From AP-15 sp963795485 (lineage in GTDB: Bacteria; Pseudomonadota; Alphaproteobacteria; ATCC43930; CGMCC-115725), in the NCBI GenBank assembly GCA_963795485.1, contig CAWCIL010000008.1, positions 558,001 through 622,000 on the forward strand: DNA of 64,000 nucleotides, written 5' to 3'. The translations under genes were made by a program, and so were the position numbers. This document shows positions 8,511 to 16,763 of this stretch, piece after piece (position 1 is the stretch's first letter; each line of letters opens with the position of its first letter). The notes below the pieces were generated by a model, which did no database searches, was not told where the DNA came from, and was given only the letters and a program-made list of their open reading frames with translations.

Positions 8511-8999
8511 TCAAGTCGGCGGAAGCCGGGGCTCCTCGGGAAACCAGTCGCCGAGCACCTGCTCCTCGGTATAGGACGCGGCCCGCAGCGCCGCCATCGT
8601 TGCAGCGTCGATCTCTTGCCGGCGTTCGAGGTCTCTCAGCGCGAGATCGATACCGCGGTGCGTCTGCCGCTCGATGTCGCGATCCAGCCTCGTTCTGAGG
8701 CTCGGGCTTGCTTCCAGCAGATCTTCGATCTCGGCCCTGGCGTCCACTATCGACTCTTCCCAGCCGCGGCGCGGTTCTTTCGCCGGCGAGTGTTCGAGCT
8801 TCAAGAGGTGGCGAACGATCCGCCGAATTTGGCTTTGCAGCTCCCGCCTGGCCGACCTGCCTAGATCTTCGACCTCCTCGGCCAGGTTCTGCCAGTCGAT
8901 AACTTGGTTTGAGCCGCCGCGGGCGGCTGCCCTTAGGGCGTCCGCCTGCTGTCTCGACCACGCGACGAAATCCTGTTCGTATAAATCCGTTACCGCCAT
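8511..8999 (-). CDS. DUF29 family protein (copy 1 of tandem pair)
   Basis: The 162-residue protein has the same architecture as its downstream neighbour: YEQDFVAWSRQQADALRA, IDWQNLAEEVEDL and the nearly identical C-terminus YTEEQVLGDWFPEEPR. The start is ATG 8999, chosen because GGGAGC sits directly upstream and the equivalent start is used in the paralogue. An upstream in-frame Met at 9110 would add unrelated residues. There are 65 bp between the two copies, so co-transcription is likely. Function unknown. Confidence 0.85.
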   Translation of the reverse strand: MAVTDLYEQDFVAWSRQQADALRAAARGGSNQVIDWQNLAEEVEDLGRSARRELQSQIRRIVRHLLKLEHSPAKEPRRGWEESIVDARAEIEDLLEASPSLRTRLDRDIERQTHRGIDLALRDLERRQEIDAATMAALRAASYTEEQVLGDWFPEEPRLPPT

Positions 9000-9139
9000 A
9001 GCAGCTCCCAGCTCAGGCGCTATGATCGAAGCGTCTATAGACACCGGACACCGTATAACTAATCCGAGAGGGTGGAAACTCCAGCCTGGGATCTCGGGGC
9101 CGACTTGCACCGACAGCCCGCAAGACCCATCATCGGCAG

Positions 9140-10021
9140 ATGCAGGAATTTACCGTCCGCCCGCAGCCCGACGATCCGCGGCTGACCCGCACCGTCACCG
9201 GCATCGACCAGGAAGGCCGGCCGATCGAGACCGCCGTCGTCATGGAACGGCCGCTGACCCTGTTTTTGAACGGGCGCGAGATCGTGACGATGATGACGAT
9301 CGGCGATCATCCGGATTACCTCGCGGTCGGCTACCTGCTCAACCAGAACATGCTGCGGCCGGACAACCGCATCACCGGCATCGATTACGACGACGAGCTC
9401 GAAACCGTCGTCGTGCGCACCGACCGCGAGACCGATTTCGAGGACAAATTGCGCAAGAAGACGCTGACCTCGGGCTGCGCCCAGGGCACCGTCTTCGGTG
9501 ACCTGATGGAGAGGTTCGAGGAAGTCCGCCTCGCCCCGGAAGCGGTGCTGCGAACCTCGTGGATCTACGCTTTGAGCCGCAAGATCAACACGGTGCCGAG
9601 CCTTTATCTCGCCGCCGGCGCCATTCATGGCTGCGTTCTGTGCGAGGAGGATCGGCCGCTGCTCTATATGGAGGATGTCGGCCGTCACAACGCGATCGAC
9701 AAGATCGCCGGCTACATGCACCTGAACGGCGTTTCGTCGGGCGGCAAGATTTTCTACACCACCGGGCGGCTGACCTCGGAGATGGTGATCAAGACCGTCC
9801 AGATGGGCATCCCGATCTTGATCTCGCGCTCGGGATTTACCGCTTGGGGTGTCGATCTCGCGCGCGAGGCCGGGCTGACCCTGATCGGCCGCGCCAAGGG
9901 GAAGCGGTTCGTGGCGCTGGCCGGCAGCGAACGCATCGTGTTCGACGGCGATCTGCGCGCCGTCGAGGACGAGCATCCGCGGCTCGCGCGCAAGGCGAGC
10001 CTAGCCGAGGACGCCGCGTGA
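9140..10021 (+). CDS. fdhD: Formate dehydrogenase accessory sulfurtransferase FdhD
   Basis: The 293-residue protein transfers sulfur to the molybdenum cofactor of formate dehydrogenases, taking it from a cysteine desulfurase. The hallmark TSGCAQG loop is at residues 111-116, with the key cysteine C113. A second conserved region, GAIHGCVLC, and MEDVGRHNAIDKIAGY follow. It overlaps mobA by four bases (GTGA), so the two are co-translated. The formate dehydrogenase itself is not in the window. Confidence 0.92.
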   Translation: MQEFTVRPQPDDPRLTRTVTGIDQEGRPIETAVVMERPLTLFLNGREIVTMMTIGDHPDYLAVGYLLNQNMLRPDNRITGIDYDDELETVVVRTDRETDFEDKLRKKTLTSGCAQGTVFGDLMERFEEVRLAPEAVLRTSWIYALSRKINTVPSLYLAAGAIHGCVLCEEDRPLLYMEDVGRHNAIDKIAGYMHLNGVSSGGKIFYTTGRLTSEMVIKTVQMGIPILISRSGFTAWGVDLAREAGLTLIGRAKGKRFVALAGSERIVFDGDLRAVEDEHPRLARKASLAEDAA

Positions 10022-10647
10022 AAACCGTCGGCCTCTTGCTCGCGGGCGGCCAGTCCCGCCGCATGGGCGGCGGCGACAAGGCCTTGCGCCCGCTCGCTGG
10101 CGTCGCCCTGCTCGACCGCGCCATCGCCCGGCTGCGGCCCCAGGTCGACGCCCTCGTGCTCAACGCCAATGGCGACCCCGCCCGCTTCGCAGATTTTGGC
10201 CTGCCGGTGGTGGCCGACAGCGCCCCCGATTTCGCCGGGCCATTGGCCGGGGTGCTGGCCGGGCTCGACTGGGCGGCGGCGAACCGCGCCGATTGCCCAT
10301 ATGTGGTAAGCGTTGCAACCGACGCGCCGTTCCTGCCGCGGGAGCTCGTGGCGCGGCTCGCAGCCGCTCTCCAAGCGGCCGAGGCCGACCTCGCCTGCGC
10401 CGCCTCGGGCGGCCGCTCGCATCCGGTGTTCGGGCTGTGGCCGGTCCGGCTGCGCGAGGATTTGCGCCGGGCGGTGATCGCGCAGGGAGTCCGCAAGGTC
10501 AACCAATGGACCGCGCGCCACAAGCTCGTGACCGTGTCCTTCGCCGACGCGCCGATCGATCCGTTCTTCAACGCCAACCGGCCCGAGGATCTCGCCGCCG
10601 CGGAGGCGTTGCTCTGCGCCGCTGCCGAGCGCGACGCGACGCGCTAA
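10018..10647 (+). CDS. mobA: Molybdenum cofactor guanylyltransferase MobA
   Basis: The 209-residue protein attaches GMP to molybdopterin to form the MGD cofactor used by DMSO-reductase-family enzymes such as formate dehydrogenase. The N-terminal nucleotide-binding signature LLAGGQSRRMGGGDKAL is intact, as are the GPLAGVLAGLDWA and NANRPEDL motifs. The GTG start at 10018 overlaps the fdhD stop codon, consistent with a shared role in molybdoenzyme maturation. Confidence 0.92.
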   Translation: MKTVGLLLAGGQSRRMGGGDKALRPLAGVALLDRAIARLRPQVDALVLNANGDPARFADFGLPVVADSAPDFAGPLAGVLAGLDWAAANRADCPYVVSVATDAPFLPRELVARLAAALQAAEADLACAASGGRSHPVFGLWPVRLREDLRRAVIAQGVRKVNQWTARHKLVTVSFADAPIDPFFNANRPEDLAAAEALLCAAAERDATR

Positions 10648-10681
10648 TGGCGCGAGCCTGACGCGGGGCACCGCCGCACCC

Positions 10682-11632
10682 TCACCCGGCGTCCTCGGGC
10701 GGCCACAGCCAAGCCGCACCCCGCACCCCGCTCGCCGCGCCGTGGGCGGGCGCCAGGAGGCGGGTCGCGACCCGGTCGGAAAAGACGTACCGGGCCCAGC
10801 CGCGCGGCACCTGGTCGTAGAGCCGACCGATCGCGGAAAGACCGCCGCCGAGCACGATCGCGTCCGGGTCGATCAGGTTGATCACCGAGGCGAGGCCGCG
10901 GGCCAGCCGGTCGCTGTAGCGCGCCAAGGTCGTGCGGCAGTCCGGGTCGCCGCGTGCGGCGGCGGCGGCGATCGCCGGCGGATCGAGGCTTTGCCCGGTC
11001 TGGCGGCGATGATCGGCGGCCAGACCCGGACCCGACAGGAACGTCTCGATGCAGCCCGACCGGCCGCACCAGCAAGGCGGACCCGGCGTTTCGCCGGGCG
11101 CAGGCCAGGGCAGCGGGTTGTGCCCCCACTCGCCGGCGATCGCAGCGGCGCCGCCGAGGATCTGTCCGTTGATGGCGATACCGCCGCCGACACCGGTGCC
11201 GAGGATCGCGCCAAACACCGTCTTGCAGCCGGCGGCGGCGCCGTCGACCGCTTCGGAGAGGGCGAAGCAATTGGCGTCGTTGGCTAGGCGGACCGGCCGC
11301 GCCAGCGCGGCTTCGAGATCCCGCTGCAGCGGCCGGCCGATCAGCCAGGTGGAATTCGCATTCTTGACCAGGCCGGTGGCCGGCGAGATCGCGCCCGGCA
11401 TGCCGATCCCGACCGACGCCGACCCGACCGGGGCCGGCCCCGCCGACCCCGGCTGACCGAGCTCCTGCTCGATGGCGGCGACGACGGCGACGATCGCGGC
11501 GATCGTCGCCTGATAGTCCCCCGCCGGGGTCGTCATCCTCCTGCGGGCGCGCAGCGACCCTGTTGCGTCGATGGCCGCTCCCTCCGTCTTGGTGCCGCCG
11601 AGGTCGATGCCGATGCGAAGACGGGTGGTCAT
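10682..11632 (-). CDS. ROK-family sugar kinase (fructokinase/N-acetylglucosamine kinase-like)
   Basis: The 316-residue protein has the ATP-binding DLGGTKTEGAAID loop, the sugar-binding NDANCFALSE motif, the catalytic GTGVGGG region, and a zinc site made by GEWGHN plus CWCGRSGCIE. This layout is that of ROK kinases such as Mak (fructokinase) or NagK. Sequence alone does not fix the sugar. The gene is convergent with mobA, and no sugar transporter is adjacent. Confidence 0.85.
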   Translation of the reverse strand: MTTRLRIGIDLGGTKTEGAAIDATGSLRARRRMTTPAGDYQATIAAIVAVVAAIEQELGQPGSAGPAPVGSASVGIGMPGAISPATGLVKNANSTWLIGRPLQRDLEAALARPVRLANDANCFALSEAVDGAAAGCKTVFGAILGTGVGGGIAINGQILGGAAAIAGEWGHNPLPWPAPGETPGPPCWCGRSGCIETFLSGPGLAADHRRQTGQSLDPPAIAAAAARGDPDCRTTLARYSDRLARGLASVINLIDPDAIVLGGGLSAIGRLYDQVPRGWARYVFSDRVATRLLAPAHGAASGVRGAAWLWPPEDAG

Positions 11633-11758
11633 CGGCGCAAACCTTTTCGCTCGATTGGCGGCGAGCCGCGCATGGCGCTCATCAATTCTTAAACCCGGAC
11701 CGTTAAAAGCCCGTCAGCCAACCAGCTGCGGAACGACGACACAAGAGAGGCCGGCCGG

Positions 11759-12244
11759 GTGCAGCCGATGCCCCGACCGCCATCCCGGCATCCTATGCGA
11801 GACCCGCGAAGCATGAACCTCGAATTTCCCAGAGCGGACAAAGACAGCGTCCGGCCGCGGCGGCAGAAGATCTTGATTGTCGAGGACAATGATCTTAACA
11901 TGAAACTCTTCAACGATCTTCTCGCGGCCCATGGCTATGATACGTTGCAGACCAGGAACGGCGCCGAAGCGCTGGCGCTGGCCCGGCAGCACCGTCCCGA
12001 TCTCATTCTGATGGACATCCAGCTTCCGGAGGTTTCGGGCCTCGAAGTCACCAGGTTGATCAAAGCAGACGAGGGCCTGCGGATGATTCCCGTCATCGCC
12101 GTGACCGCCTTTGCCATGAAGGGGGATCGGGAGAAGATGCGTGATGGCGGTTGCGAGGATTACATCGCCAAGCCGATCTCGGTTACGAGCTTCCTGCAAA
12201 CCGTCGAGCGGTATCTCTCCGGCGCCGGTTCGCAACCCATCTGA
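11759..12244 (+). CDS. divK: Single-domain response regulator DivK
   Basis: DivK is an essential cell-cycle response regulator in alphaproteobacteria that is phosphorylated by DivJ/PleC-type kinases and controls DivL/CckA. The receiver domain spans about residues 37-158: acidic pair VEDND, phospho-acceptor Asp in LILMDIQLP (residue 86 from the chosen start), a switch Thr in VIAVTAFAM and Lys in IAKPIS. GTG 11759 is preceded by AGAGAGG at good distance. In-frame ATGs at 11768, 11795 and 11813 would shorten the non-conserved N-terminal extension. pleD follows after 15 bp, the usual alphaproteobacterial arrangement. Confidence 0.88.
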   Translation: MQPMPRPPSRHPMRDPRSMNLEFPRADKDSVRPRRQKILIVEDNDLNMKLFNDLLAAHGYDTLQTRNGAEALALARQHRPDLILMDIQLPEVSGLEVTRLIKADEGLRMIPVIAVTAFAMKGDREKMRDGGCEDYIAKPISVTSFLQTVERYLSGAGSQPI

Positions 12245-12259
12245 GCGCGAGGGTGGTCG

Positions 12260-13684
12260 ATGTCTGGACGTGTGCTGGTCGTCGATGATGTCGAAATCAA
12301 TGTGAAGTTGCTCGAAGCGAAGCTCGCGAGCGAGTATTTCGACGTGCTGACGGCCCGTAGCGGGCGCATCGCCTTGGAGATCGCCGACGCCGAGCTGCCC
12401 GACGTCATCCTGCTCGACGTGATGATGCCGCGCATGGACGGGTTCGAGGTATGCCGTCGGCTGAAAGCCAACCCGCGCACCGCCGATCTTCCCGTCGTCA
12501 TGGTCACCGCGCTGTCAGACGCCGCCAACCGGCTGCGCGGCCTCGAGGCCGGAGCCGATGATTTCCTGACCAAGCCGGTCAGCGACATCGCCCTCTTCGC
12601 ACGGGTGCGCTCGCTGGTTCGACTGAAGCGGATGATGGAGGAATGGCGGCTGCGCGACGAGGTCTGCGGCCGCTTCGGCGGCCACCCGGCGGCCGTGCTC
12701 GACGACGGCGGCCCGGCGCGCATCCTGATCGTCGAGGAGGACCCGTTCGCAGCAGCCAAGATGGCGGAGACGTTGGCGATCGCGCATCAGGTGATGCTCG
12801 CCCGCAGCAGCGCCGAGGCACAGGCGCGCGTCGATGCCGAGACCGACCTGGTCATCGCCAGCTTGACGATGCCCGATGGCGACCCGCTGCGCTTGGTCAC
12901 TCACTGGCGCGGGAACGAGCTGTTCCGCCAGCTGCCGATTCTGCTGATCGCCGCCGACCGCGACCTGCCCCGCCTTGCCAAAGGGCTCGATCTGGGTGCC
13001 AACGACTATCTGGTCCGGCCGGTGGACCGCAACGAGCTTCTCGCCCGGAGCGGGATTCAGATCCGGCGCAAGCGACTGCAGGACCGATTGAACGAAAATT
13101 ATCGCCGCAGCCTGTCGCTCGCGCTGACCGACGAGCTGACCGGGCTCTACAACCGCCGTTATCTCAATGCCCATCTCGACGAGCTGATCGAGCGGGTAAA
13201 CCAAGAGGGAACCGGCGTGGCGTTGCTGGCTTTCGATATCGATTACTTCAAACAGGTCAACGACAGCCACGGCCATGCTGCCGGCGACGATGTGCTGCGC
13301 GAGCTGGCGGCCCGGGCGTTGAGCACCGTCCGCAGCGTCGATCTAGTCGCTCGCGTCGGCGGAGAGGAATTTGTCGTGGTCATGCCCGAAACCGGCCTGG
13401 CGATAGCCGCCGCGGTGGCGGAGCGCCTGCGGCTCGCCATCGCGGGCGACCCCTTTATCATCCGATCCAGCGGCGAACGCCTGCCTGTCACCGTCAGCAT
13501 CGGGGCAACGACAACGATCGCGGGCGGCGATGATCGCCATCGGCTCCTCGAACGCGCCGACGAGGCGCTATACGCCGCCAAATCGGCAGGCCGTAATCGG
13601 GTCGTCGTCCGCGCGTCGGCGCCGCCGGCTCCGCCCCGCCGACCCGATGGCGCGGGGTTGGGGGCAGCTTCGACTGTCAATTAG
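12260..13684 (+). CDS. pleD: Diguanylate cyclase response regulator PleD (REC-REC-GGDEF)
   Basis: The 474-residue protein makes cyclic di-GMP and controls polar development in related bacteria. REC1 holds the phospho-acceptor D53 in LLDVMMP. REC2 (about residues 150-270) has lost it, reading DLVIASLTMP, as expected for the adaptor domain of PleD. The GGDEF domain carries the active-site GGEEF at 367-371 and an inhibitory I-site RSVD at 358-361, the correct five residues ahead, so product inhibition is likely. It forms an operon with divK. Confidence 0.93.
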   Translation: MSGRVLVVDDVEINVKLLEAKLASEYFDVLTARSGRIALEIADAELPDVILLDVMMPRMDGFEVCRRLKANPRTADLPVVMVTALSDAANRLRGLEAGADDFLTKPVSDIALFARVRSLVRLKRMMEEWRLRDEVCGRFGGHPAAVLDDGGPARILIVEEDPFAAAKMAETLAIAHQVMLARSSAEAQARVDAETDLVIASLTMPDGDPLRLVTHWRGNELFRQLPILLIAADRDLPRLAKGLDLGANDYLVRPVDRNELLARSGIQIRRKRLQDRLNENYRRSLSLALTDELTGLYNRRYLNAHLDELIERVNQEGTGVALLAFDIDYFKQVNDSHGHAAGDDVLRELAARALSTVRSVDLVARVGGEEFVVVMPETGLAIAAAVAERLRLAIAGDPFIIRSSGERLPVTVSIGATTTIAGGDDRHRLLERADEALYAAKSAGRNRVVVRASAPPAPPRRPDGAGLGAASTVN

Positions 13685-13698
13685 GCGGGCTCAGCCGT

Positions 13699-13755
13699 CA
13701 TGGCCGAGATGGCGCCATTGCCGAGATGGCGCTATCACCGAGACGGCCGGCGAGG
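13699..13755. repeat. Short degenerate direct repeat downstream of pleD
   Basis: Two near-identical gccgagatggcgc copies followed by a diverged ccgagacggc copy lie in the intergenic stretch between pleD and the convergent repeat protein gene. The period is about 17-18 bp. No hairpin with a T-run is obvious, so a terminator role is not supported. Confidence 0.4.
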
Positions 13756-13835
13756 AGCAAGGCGCCGGCAGCGCCGACCTCTCCCCGATGACCCGGAGAG
13801 AGGGACGGCACCGGCGCAATCGGGTCGGGATGGGG

Positions 13836-14345
13836 TCAGTGGTTCGTGCCGCTTTCCGAGCTCGATGAGCTGTCCGGCTCGCTCGAGCTGCCGGTCGCCG
13901 GAGTGATCATCGCATTCAACTGATCCGGGCTCACCAGCATCACGATATGCGACCCGTCCGGTGCCTGTGCGTGCACGACGAAGGAGGACGGCGCCACGAC
14001 GACGTTCTTGAAGCCGGTCTGCTCGAGCGACTGCTTGAGCTTCTGTTGGGTGTCGGCAGTTACCGCCGAGCCGTTGCGCCATGTGTCCGAGGAAGCGGAG
14101 ACGCCGTTCTGCTCGGGATTGGTGCCGGTCATGCCGGTTTGGTCGTGCCATGCGGTCGAAGGAGCGGAGACGCCGCTCTGCTCGGGATTGGTGCCGGTCA
14201 TGCCCGACTGGTTGTGCCATGCGGTCGAAGGAGCGGCGGCGCCGTTCTGATCGGTCGGATTTCCGCTCACGCCCGAGTTCTGGGCGAAGGCGGGTGCTGA
14301 GAGCAGCACCAGCGATGCGACGAGTGGGAACGCAGGGACGCGCAT
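13836..14345 (-). CDS. Secreted protein with three 23-residue repeats, unknown function
   Basis: The 169-residue protein starts at ATG 14345 behind an AAAGGAG ribosome-binding site. Residues 1-21 are a clear signal peptide ending APAFAQ. Residues 25-93 consist of three 23-residue repeats with the pattern GMTGTNPEQSGVSAPSTAWH. The C-terminal part, about residues 94-150 (TQQKLKQSLEQTGFKNVVVA), resembles small periplasmic proteins with an acidic, Ser-rich tail (SSSSSESG). The protein is probably periplasmic or cell-surface. I do not recognise a characterised family. Confidence 0.75.
   Translation of the reverse strand: MRVPAFPLVASLVLLSAPAFAQNSGVSGNPTDQNGAAAPSTAWHNQSGMTGTNPEQSGVSAPSTAWHDQTGMTGTNPEQNGVSASSDTWRNGSAVTADTQQKLKQSLEQTGFKNVVVAPSSFVVHAQAPDGSHIVMLVSPDQLNAMITPATGSSSEPDSSSSSESGTNH
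14067..14273. repeat. 69-bp tandem repeat, three copies, coding for 23-residue units
   Basis: Within the secreted protein gene the stretch gctcgggattggtgccggtc recurs with 69-bp spacing (for example at 14111 and 14180). Copies 2 and 3 are the most alike; the copy nearest the signal peptide is diverged. The period is a multiple of three, so changes in copy number keep the frame. Confidence 0.85.
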
Positions 14346-14658
14346 GTCATGCTCCTTTGGGTTGGTCCTACGCGTCCAACGCTGGGGGCAGAACATCGTC
14401 CCTCGCCGCGTGCCTATTTTTATTTCCATCGATAGCACGTCTACTTATGCGCTGCCGGCCAGTTCTTTGGCGCGCAAGAGAATAGCTCGGATGGGCTCCG
14501 CGCGGGTGTCTTGCCCAGACGCGGGATGGGTCTCACTCAGCTGGACGGACCGATCCGGGAGGGCTGCCCGTTAGCCCACCGCAAAGCCAGGGGCGGATCT
14601 CGACGCTGCGCCGCTCTGGCGATCGGCCGGATGGGAAATCCGGTCGCGGAGCGCCGGC

Positions 14659-15687
14659 TCAGACCGCCTTCGCGGACTGCTTCTCGATCGTCCCGGACAA
14701 ACGCCCATAGACGCGGCGCGCATTGCCTTCGTAGATTTGCGCCTTGTCCTGCGCCGACAACGCGAGCTGGTCGACGTAGCGCTTGGTGTCGTCGTAGGGG
14801 TGACCGGTTTCCGGGTCGATGCCGCGAACCGCACCGATCATTTCCGAGGCAAACAGGATGTTGTCGACCGGGATCACCTTGGCCAGCAGCTCTTGGCCCG
14901 GCAGGTGATAGACGCAGGTGTCGAAGAATATGTTTTTCAACACGAGATCGGACAGGAGGCCGAGCTTGGCGTCCTGCGCCAATCCGCGGAAGCGGCCCCA
15001 ATGATACGGCACCGCACCACCGCCGTGCGGAATGATGAACTTGATGGTCGGGAAATCCTTGAACACCGATGAAGTCATCAGCTGGTTGAAGCCGACCGTG
15101 TCGCCGTTGAGGTAGTGCGAGCCGGTCGTGTGATAGGCCGGGTTGCAAGCGGCGCTGACGTGGATCATGGCGGGAATGTCGTATTCCACCATCTTCTCGT
15201 AGATCGGATACCAGCAGCGGTCGGACAGCGGCGGGTCCTGCCAGTGCCCGCCGGACGGATCGGGGTTCAGATTGATGCCGACGAACCCGTATTGATTGAC
15301 GCAGCGGTCGATCTCGGGGATGCAGTTCTTCGGCGAGACGCGCGGGCTCTGCGGCAGCATCGCCACCCCGATAAAGTTCCTCGGGAACAACGAGCAGACG
15401 CGGTGGATCAGCTCGTTGCAGGCAGCAGCCCAGGCTGCACTGGTCGTCGCATCGCCGAGGTGGTGGCCCATGCCGGCGGCGCGCGGCGAGAAGATCGTCA
15501 AATCGGTGCCGCGCTCGCGCTGCACCTTGAGCTGGCCGCCCGCGATCGTCTCCCGGATCTCGTCGTCGGTCATCCTCGGGCGCGGCGGCGCCGGCTTGCC
15601 CTCCTTGTGCGCCTCGATCTGCTGGTTGCGCCAGCCCTCGTGCTGACGCGGGGCGGTGGTGTAGTGGCCGTGGCAGTCGATGATCAT
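14659..15687 (-). CDS. ligJ: Amidohydrolase family protein, 4-oxalomesaconate hydratase (LigJ)-like
   Basis: The protein of about 342 residues is an amidohydrolase-2 metal enzyme. It begins MIIDCHGHYTTAP with H6 and H8 as likely zinc ligands. Further conserved histidines are in IPAMIHVSAACNP and FIIPHGGGAVPYHWGRF, and a late SEM/D region follows. This N-terminus and the PHGGGAVPYH motif are typical of LigJ, which hydrates 4-oxalomesaconate in protocatechuate 4,5-cleavage. ATG 15687 is chosen because the conserved sequence begins there. No ligC, ligI or ligK homologue is next to it, so the pathway role is inferred. Confidence 0.8.
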   Translation of the reverse strand: MIIDCHGHYTTAPRQHEGWRNQQIEAHKEGKPAPPRPRMTDDEIRETIAGGQLKVQRERGTDLTIFSPRAAGMGHHLGDATTSAAWAAACNELIHRVCSLFPRNFIGVAMLPQSPRVSPKNCIPEIDRCVNQYGFVGINLNPDPSGGHWQDPPLSDRCWYPIYEKMVEYDIPAMIHVSAACNPAYHTTGSHYLNGDTVGFNQLMTSSVFKDFPTIKFIIPHGGGAVPYHWGRFRGLAQDAKLGLLSDLVLKNIFFDTCVYHLPGQELLAKVIPVDNILFASEMIGAVRGIDPETGHPYDDTKRYVDQLALSAQDKAQIYEGNARRVYGRLSGTIEKQSAKAV

Positions 15688-15895
15688 GGCGCGTGGCCTC
15701 GTCCGTTCTCGGTCGCGATGATAATGATCGCAGAGCGAAATGGCGACCGCTCCTCGCGACCCGCACAATCAACCGATGAAGCCCGTTGCCAACCCTGGCC
15801 GATTGTTTGGTTTGTCGGGTAGGATGGCGGCTGCGGTCGGCGCAAACCGCTGTAAAAGCGGAGCGGACCGCGCAACCAGCAAAGGGAGGTCGAAC

Positions 15896-16228
15896 ATGCC
15901 GCTCTATATGTATCAGGCAGCCTACACCGCGGAGTCATGGGCCGCACAGCTCAAAAACCCGCAGAACCGCGTCGAAGCCGTGGGCCGTCAGGCCTGCGAG
16001 GCGGTCGGCGGCAAGCTCGTCGGCGGCTGGTATTGCTTTGGCGAATATGATCTCGTCATCATCGCCGAGGTGCCGAACAATGAAAGCATGTCGGCAATCG
16101 CACTGGCGATAGGTGCCGGCGGCGCCCTCAAAGCCGCCAAGACGACCGTCCTGATGACGGGCGCCGAGGGCGTCGAGGGCATGAAAAAGGCCGACGCCGT
16201 CGCCAAGACCTATAGGGCCGCCCGGTAG
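15896..16228 (+). CDS. GYD domain-containing protein
   Basis: The 110-residue protein begins MPLYMYQAAYTAESWAAQLK and contains GGKLVGGWYCFGEYDLVIIAE, the GYD-family core (here GEYD). These small dimeric alpha-beta-barrel-like proteins have no established activity. An excellent AAAGGGAGG ribosome-binding site precedes ATG 15896. A second, distinct GYD protein occurs at 58937. Confidence 0.85.
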   Translation: MPLYMYQAAYTAESWAAQLKNPQNRVEAVGRQACEAVGGKLVGGWYCFGEYDLVIIAEVPNNESMSAIALAIGAGGALKAAKTTVLMTGAEGVEGMKKADAVAKTYRAAR

Positions 16229-16267
16229 TCCGGAGCTTGCGAGACGGACCGGGGCTCCCCGGTCACC

Positions 16268-16295
16268 CTGGGTTCCCGCCTTTGCGGGAATGACG
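16268..16295. repeat. Intergenic palindromic repeat (TTCCCGC...GCGGGAA type)
   Basis: The palindrome ttcccgcctttgcgggaa at 16273-16290 lies in the intergenic stretch downstream of the GYD gene, flanked by the common ctggg...tgacg context. Related copies occur near 24.3 and 27.5 kb. This is a dispersed REP-like element; its role is unknown. Confidence 0.75.
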
Positions 16296-16380
16296 CAACC
16301 GGGTTGATATAAAGAGAATCACGACGGTTCGCGCTCTCGCTCCCCGCGCTTAGGTGCCCGCGGGTCGCGCTCGATCGCCG

Positions 16381-16671
16381 TCAGCGAACGGCGAGCGGGT
16401 CGGCGGTCGGGATCGAGATCCCGCCGCCGCGGTCGCCGCCGGCCAGCGGTGACGGCGCTTTTCGGCCAAAGGCTTCGACCCGCGGGATCTGTGCATCCTC
16501 GACCGGCGGCAGGCGCGGCTTGCGCGCCAGCGCCGCCTCGATAAAGGGCGCCAGCTCGCGCTCCTTCGCCACCGCGCGGACCTGGTCGAGCGCGTCTTGA
16601 TAAAGCCGCAGCTCGGCCCCCTCGTCCCAGGGCTGCGGCAGCTGATGCTCGTAAAAAATCCCGAATTTCAT
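16381..16671 (-). CDS. Internally deleted luciferase-like (LLM) flavin oxidoreductase
   Basis: The short frame encodes 96 residues. Residues 1-31 (MKFGIFYEHQLPQPWDEGAE onwards) match the start of bacterial-luciferase-like oxidoreductases, which are normally 350-400 residues. The next part (AALARKPRLPPVEDAQIPRV, EAFGRK) matches the extreme C-terminus of the same proteins. The middle, including the flavin-binding barrel, is missing, yet the two ends are in one frame. A GGGAGG ribosome-binding site precedes ATG 16671. It cannot be an active oxidoreductase. The alpha/beta hydrolase upstream on the same strand is a usual operon partner. Confidence 0.7.
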   Translation of the reverse strand: MKFGIFYEHQLPQPWDEGAELRLYQDALDQVRAVAKERELAPFIEAALARKPRLPPVEDAQIPRVEAFGRKAPSPLAGGDRGGGISIPTADPLAVR

Positions 16672-16694
16672 GGTGACCCTCCCAATTGAGGTTC

Positions 16695-16759
16695 TACCCT
16701 CGCCCTCGCCGAATGGGATCTCCCTCGTCCCGCTTGCGGGGAAGGGGCCGGGGTAGGGG
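16695..16759. repeat. Intergenic inverted repeat (CCCTCGCCC...GGGGTAGGGG type)
   Basis: The gap between the two minus-strand genes contains taccctcgccctcgcc at one end and ggggccggggtagggg at the other, with an inner palindrome cccgcttgcgggg. This resembles the widespread intergenic palindromes of alphaproteobacteria with a pyrimidine arm, central cgcttgcg loop and purine arm. It may form an mRNA hairpin between the two cistrons. Confidence 0.65.
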
Positions 16760-16763
16760 CGCT

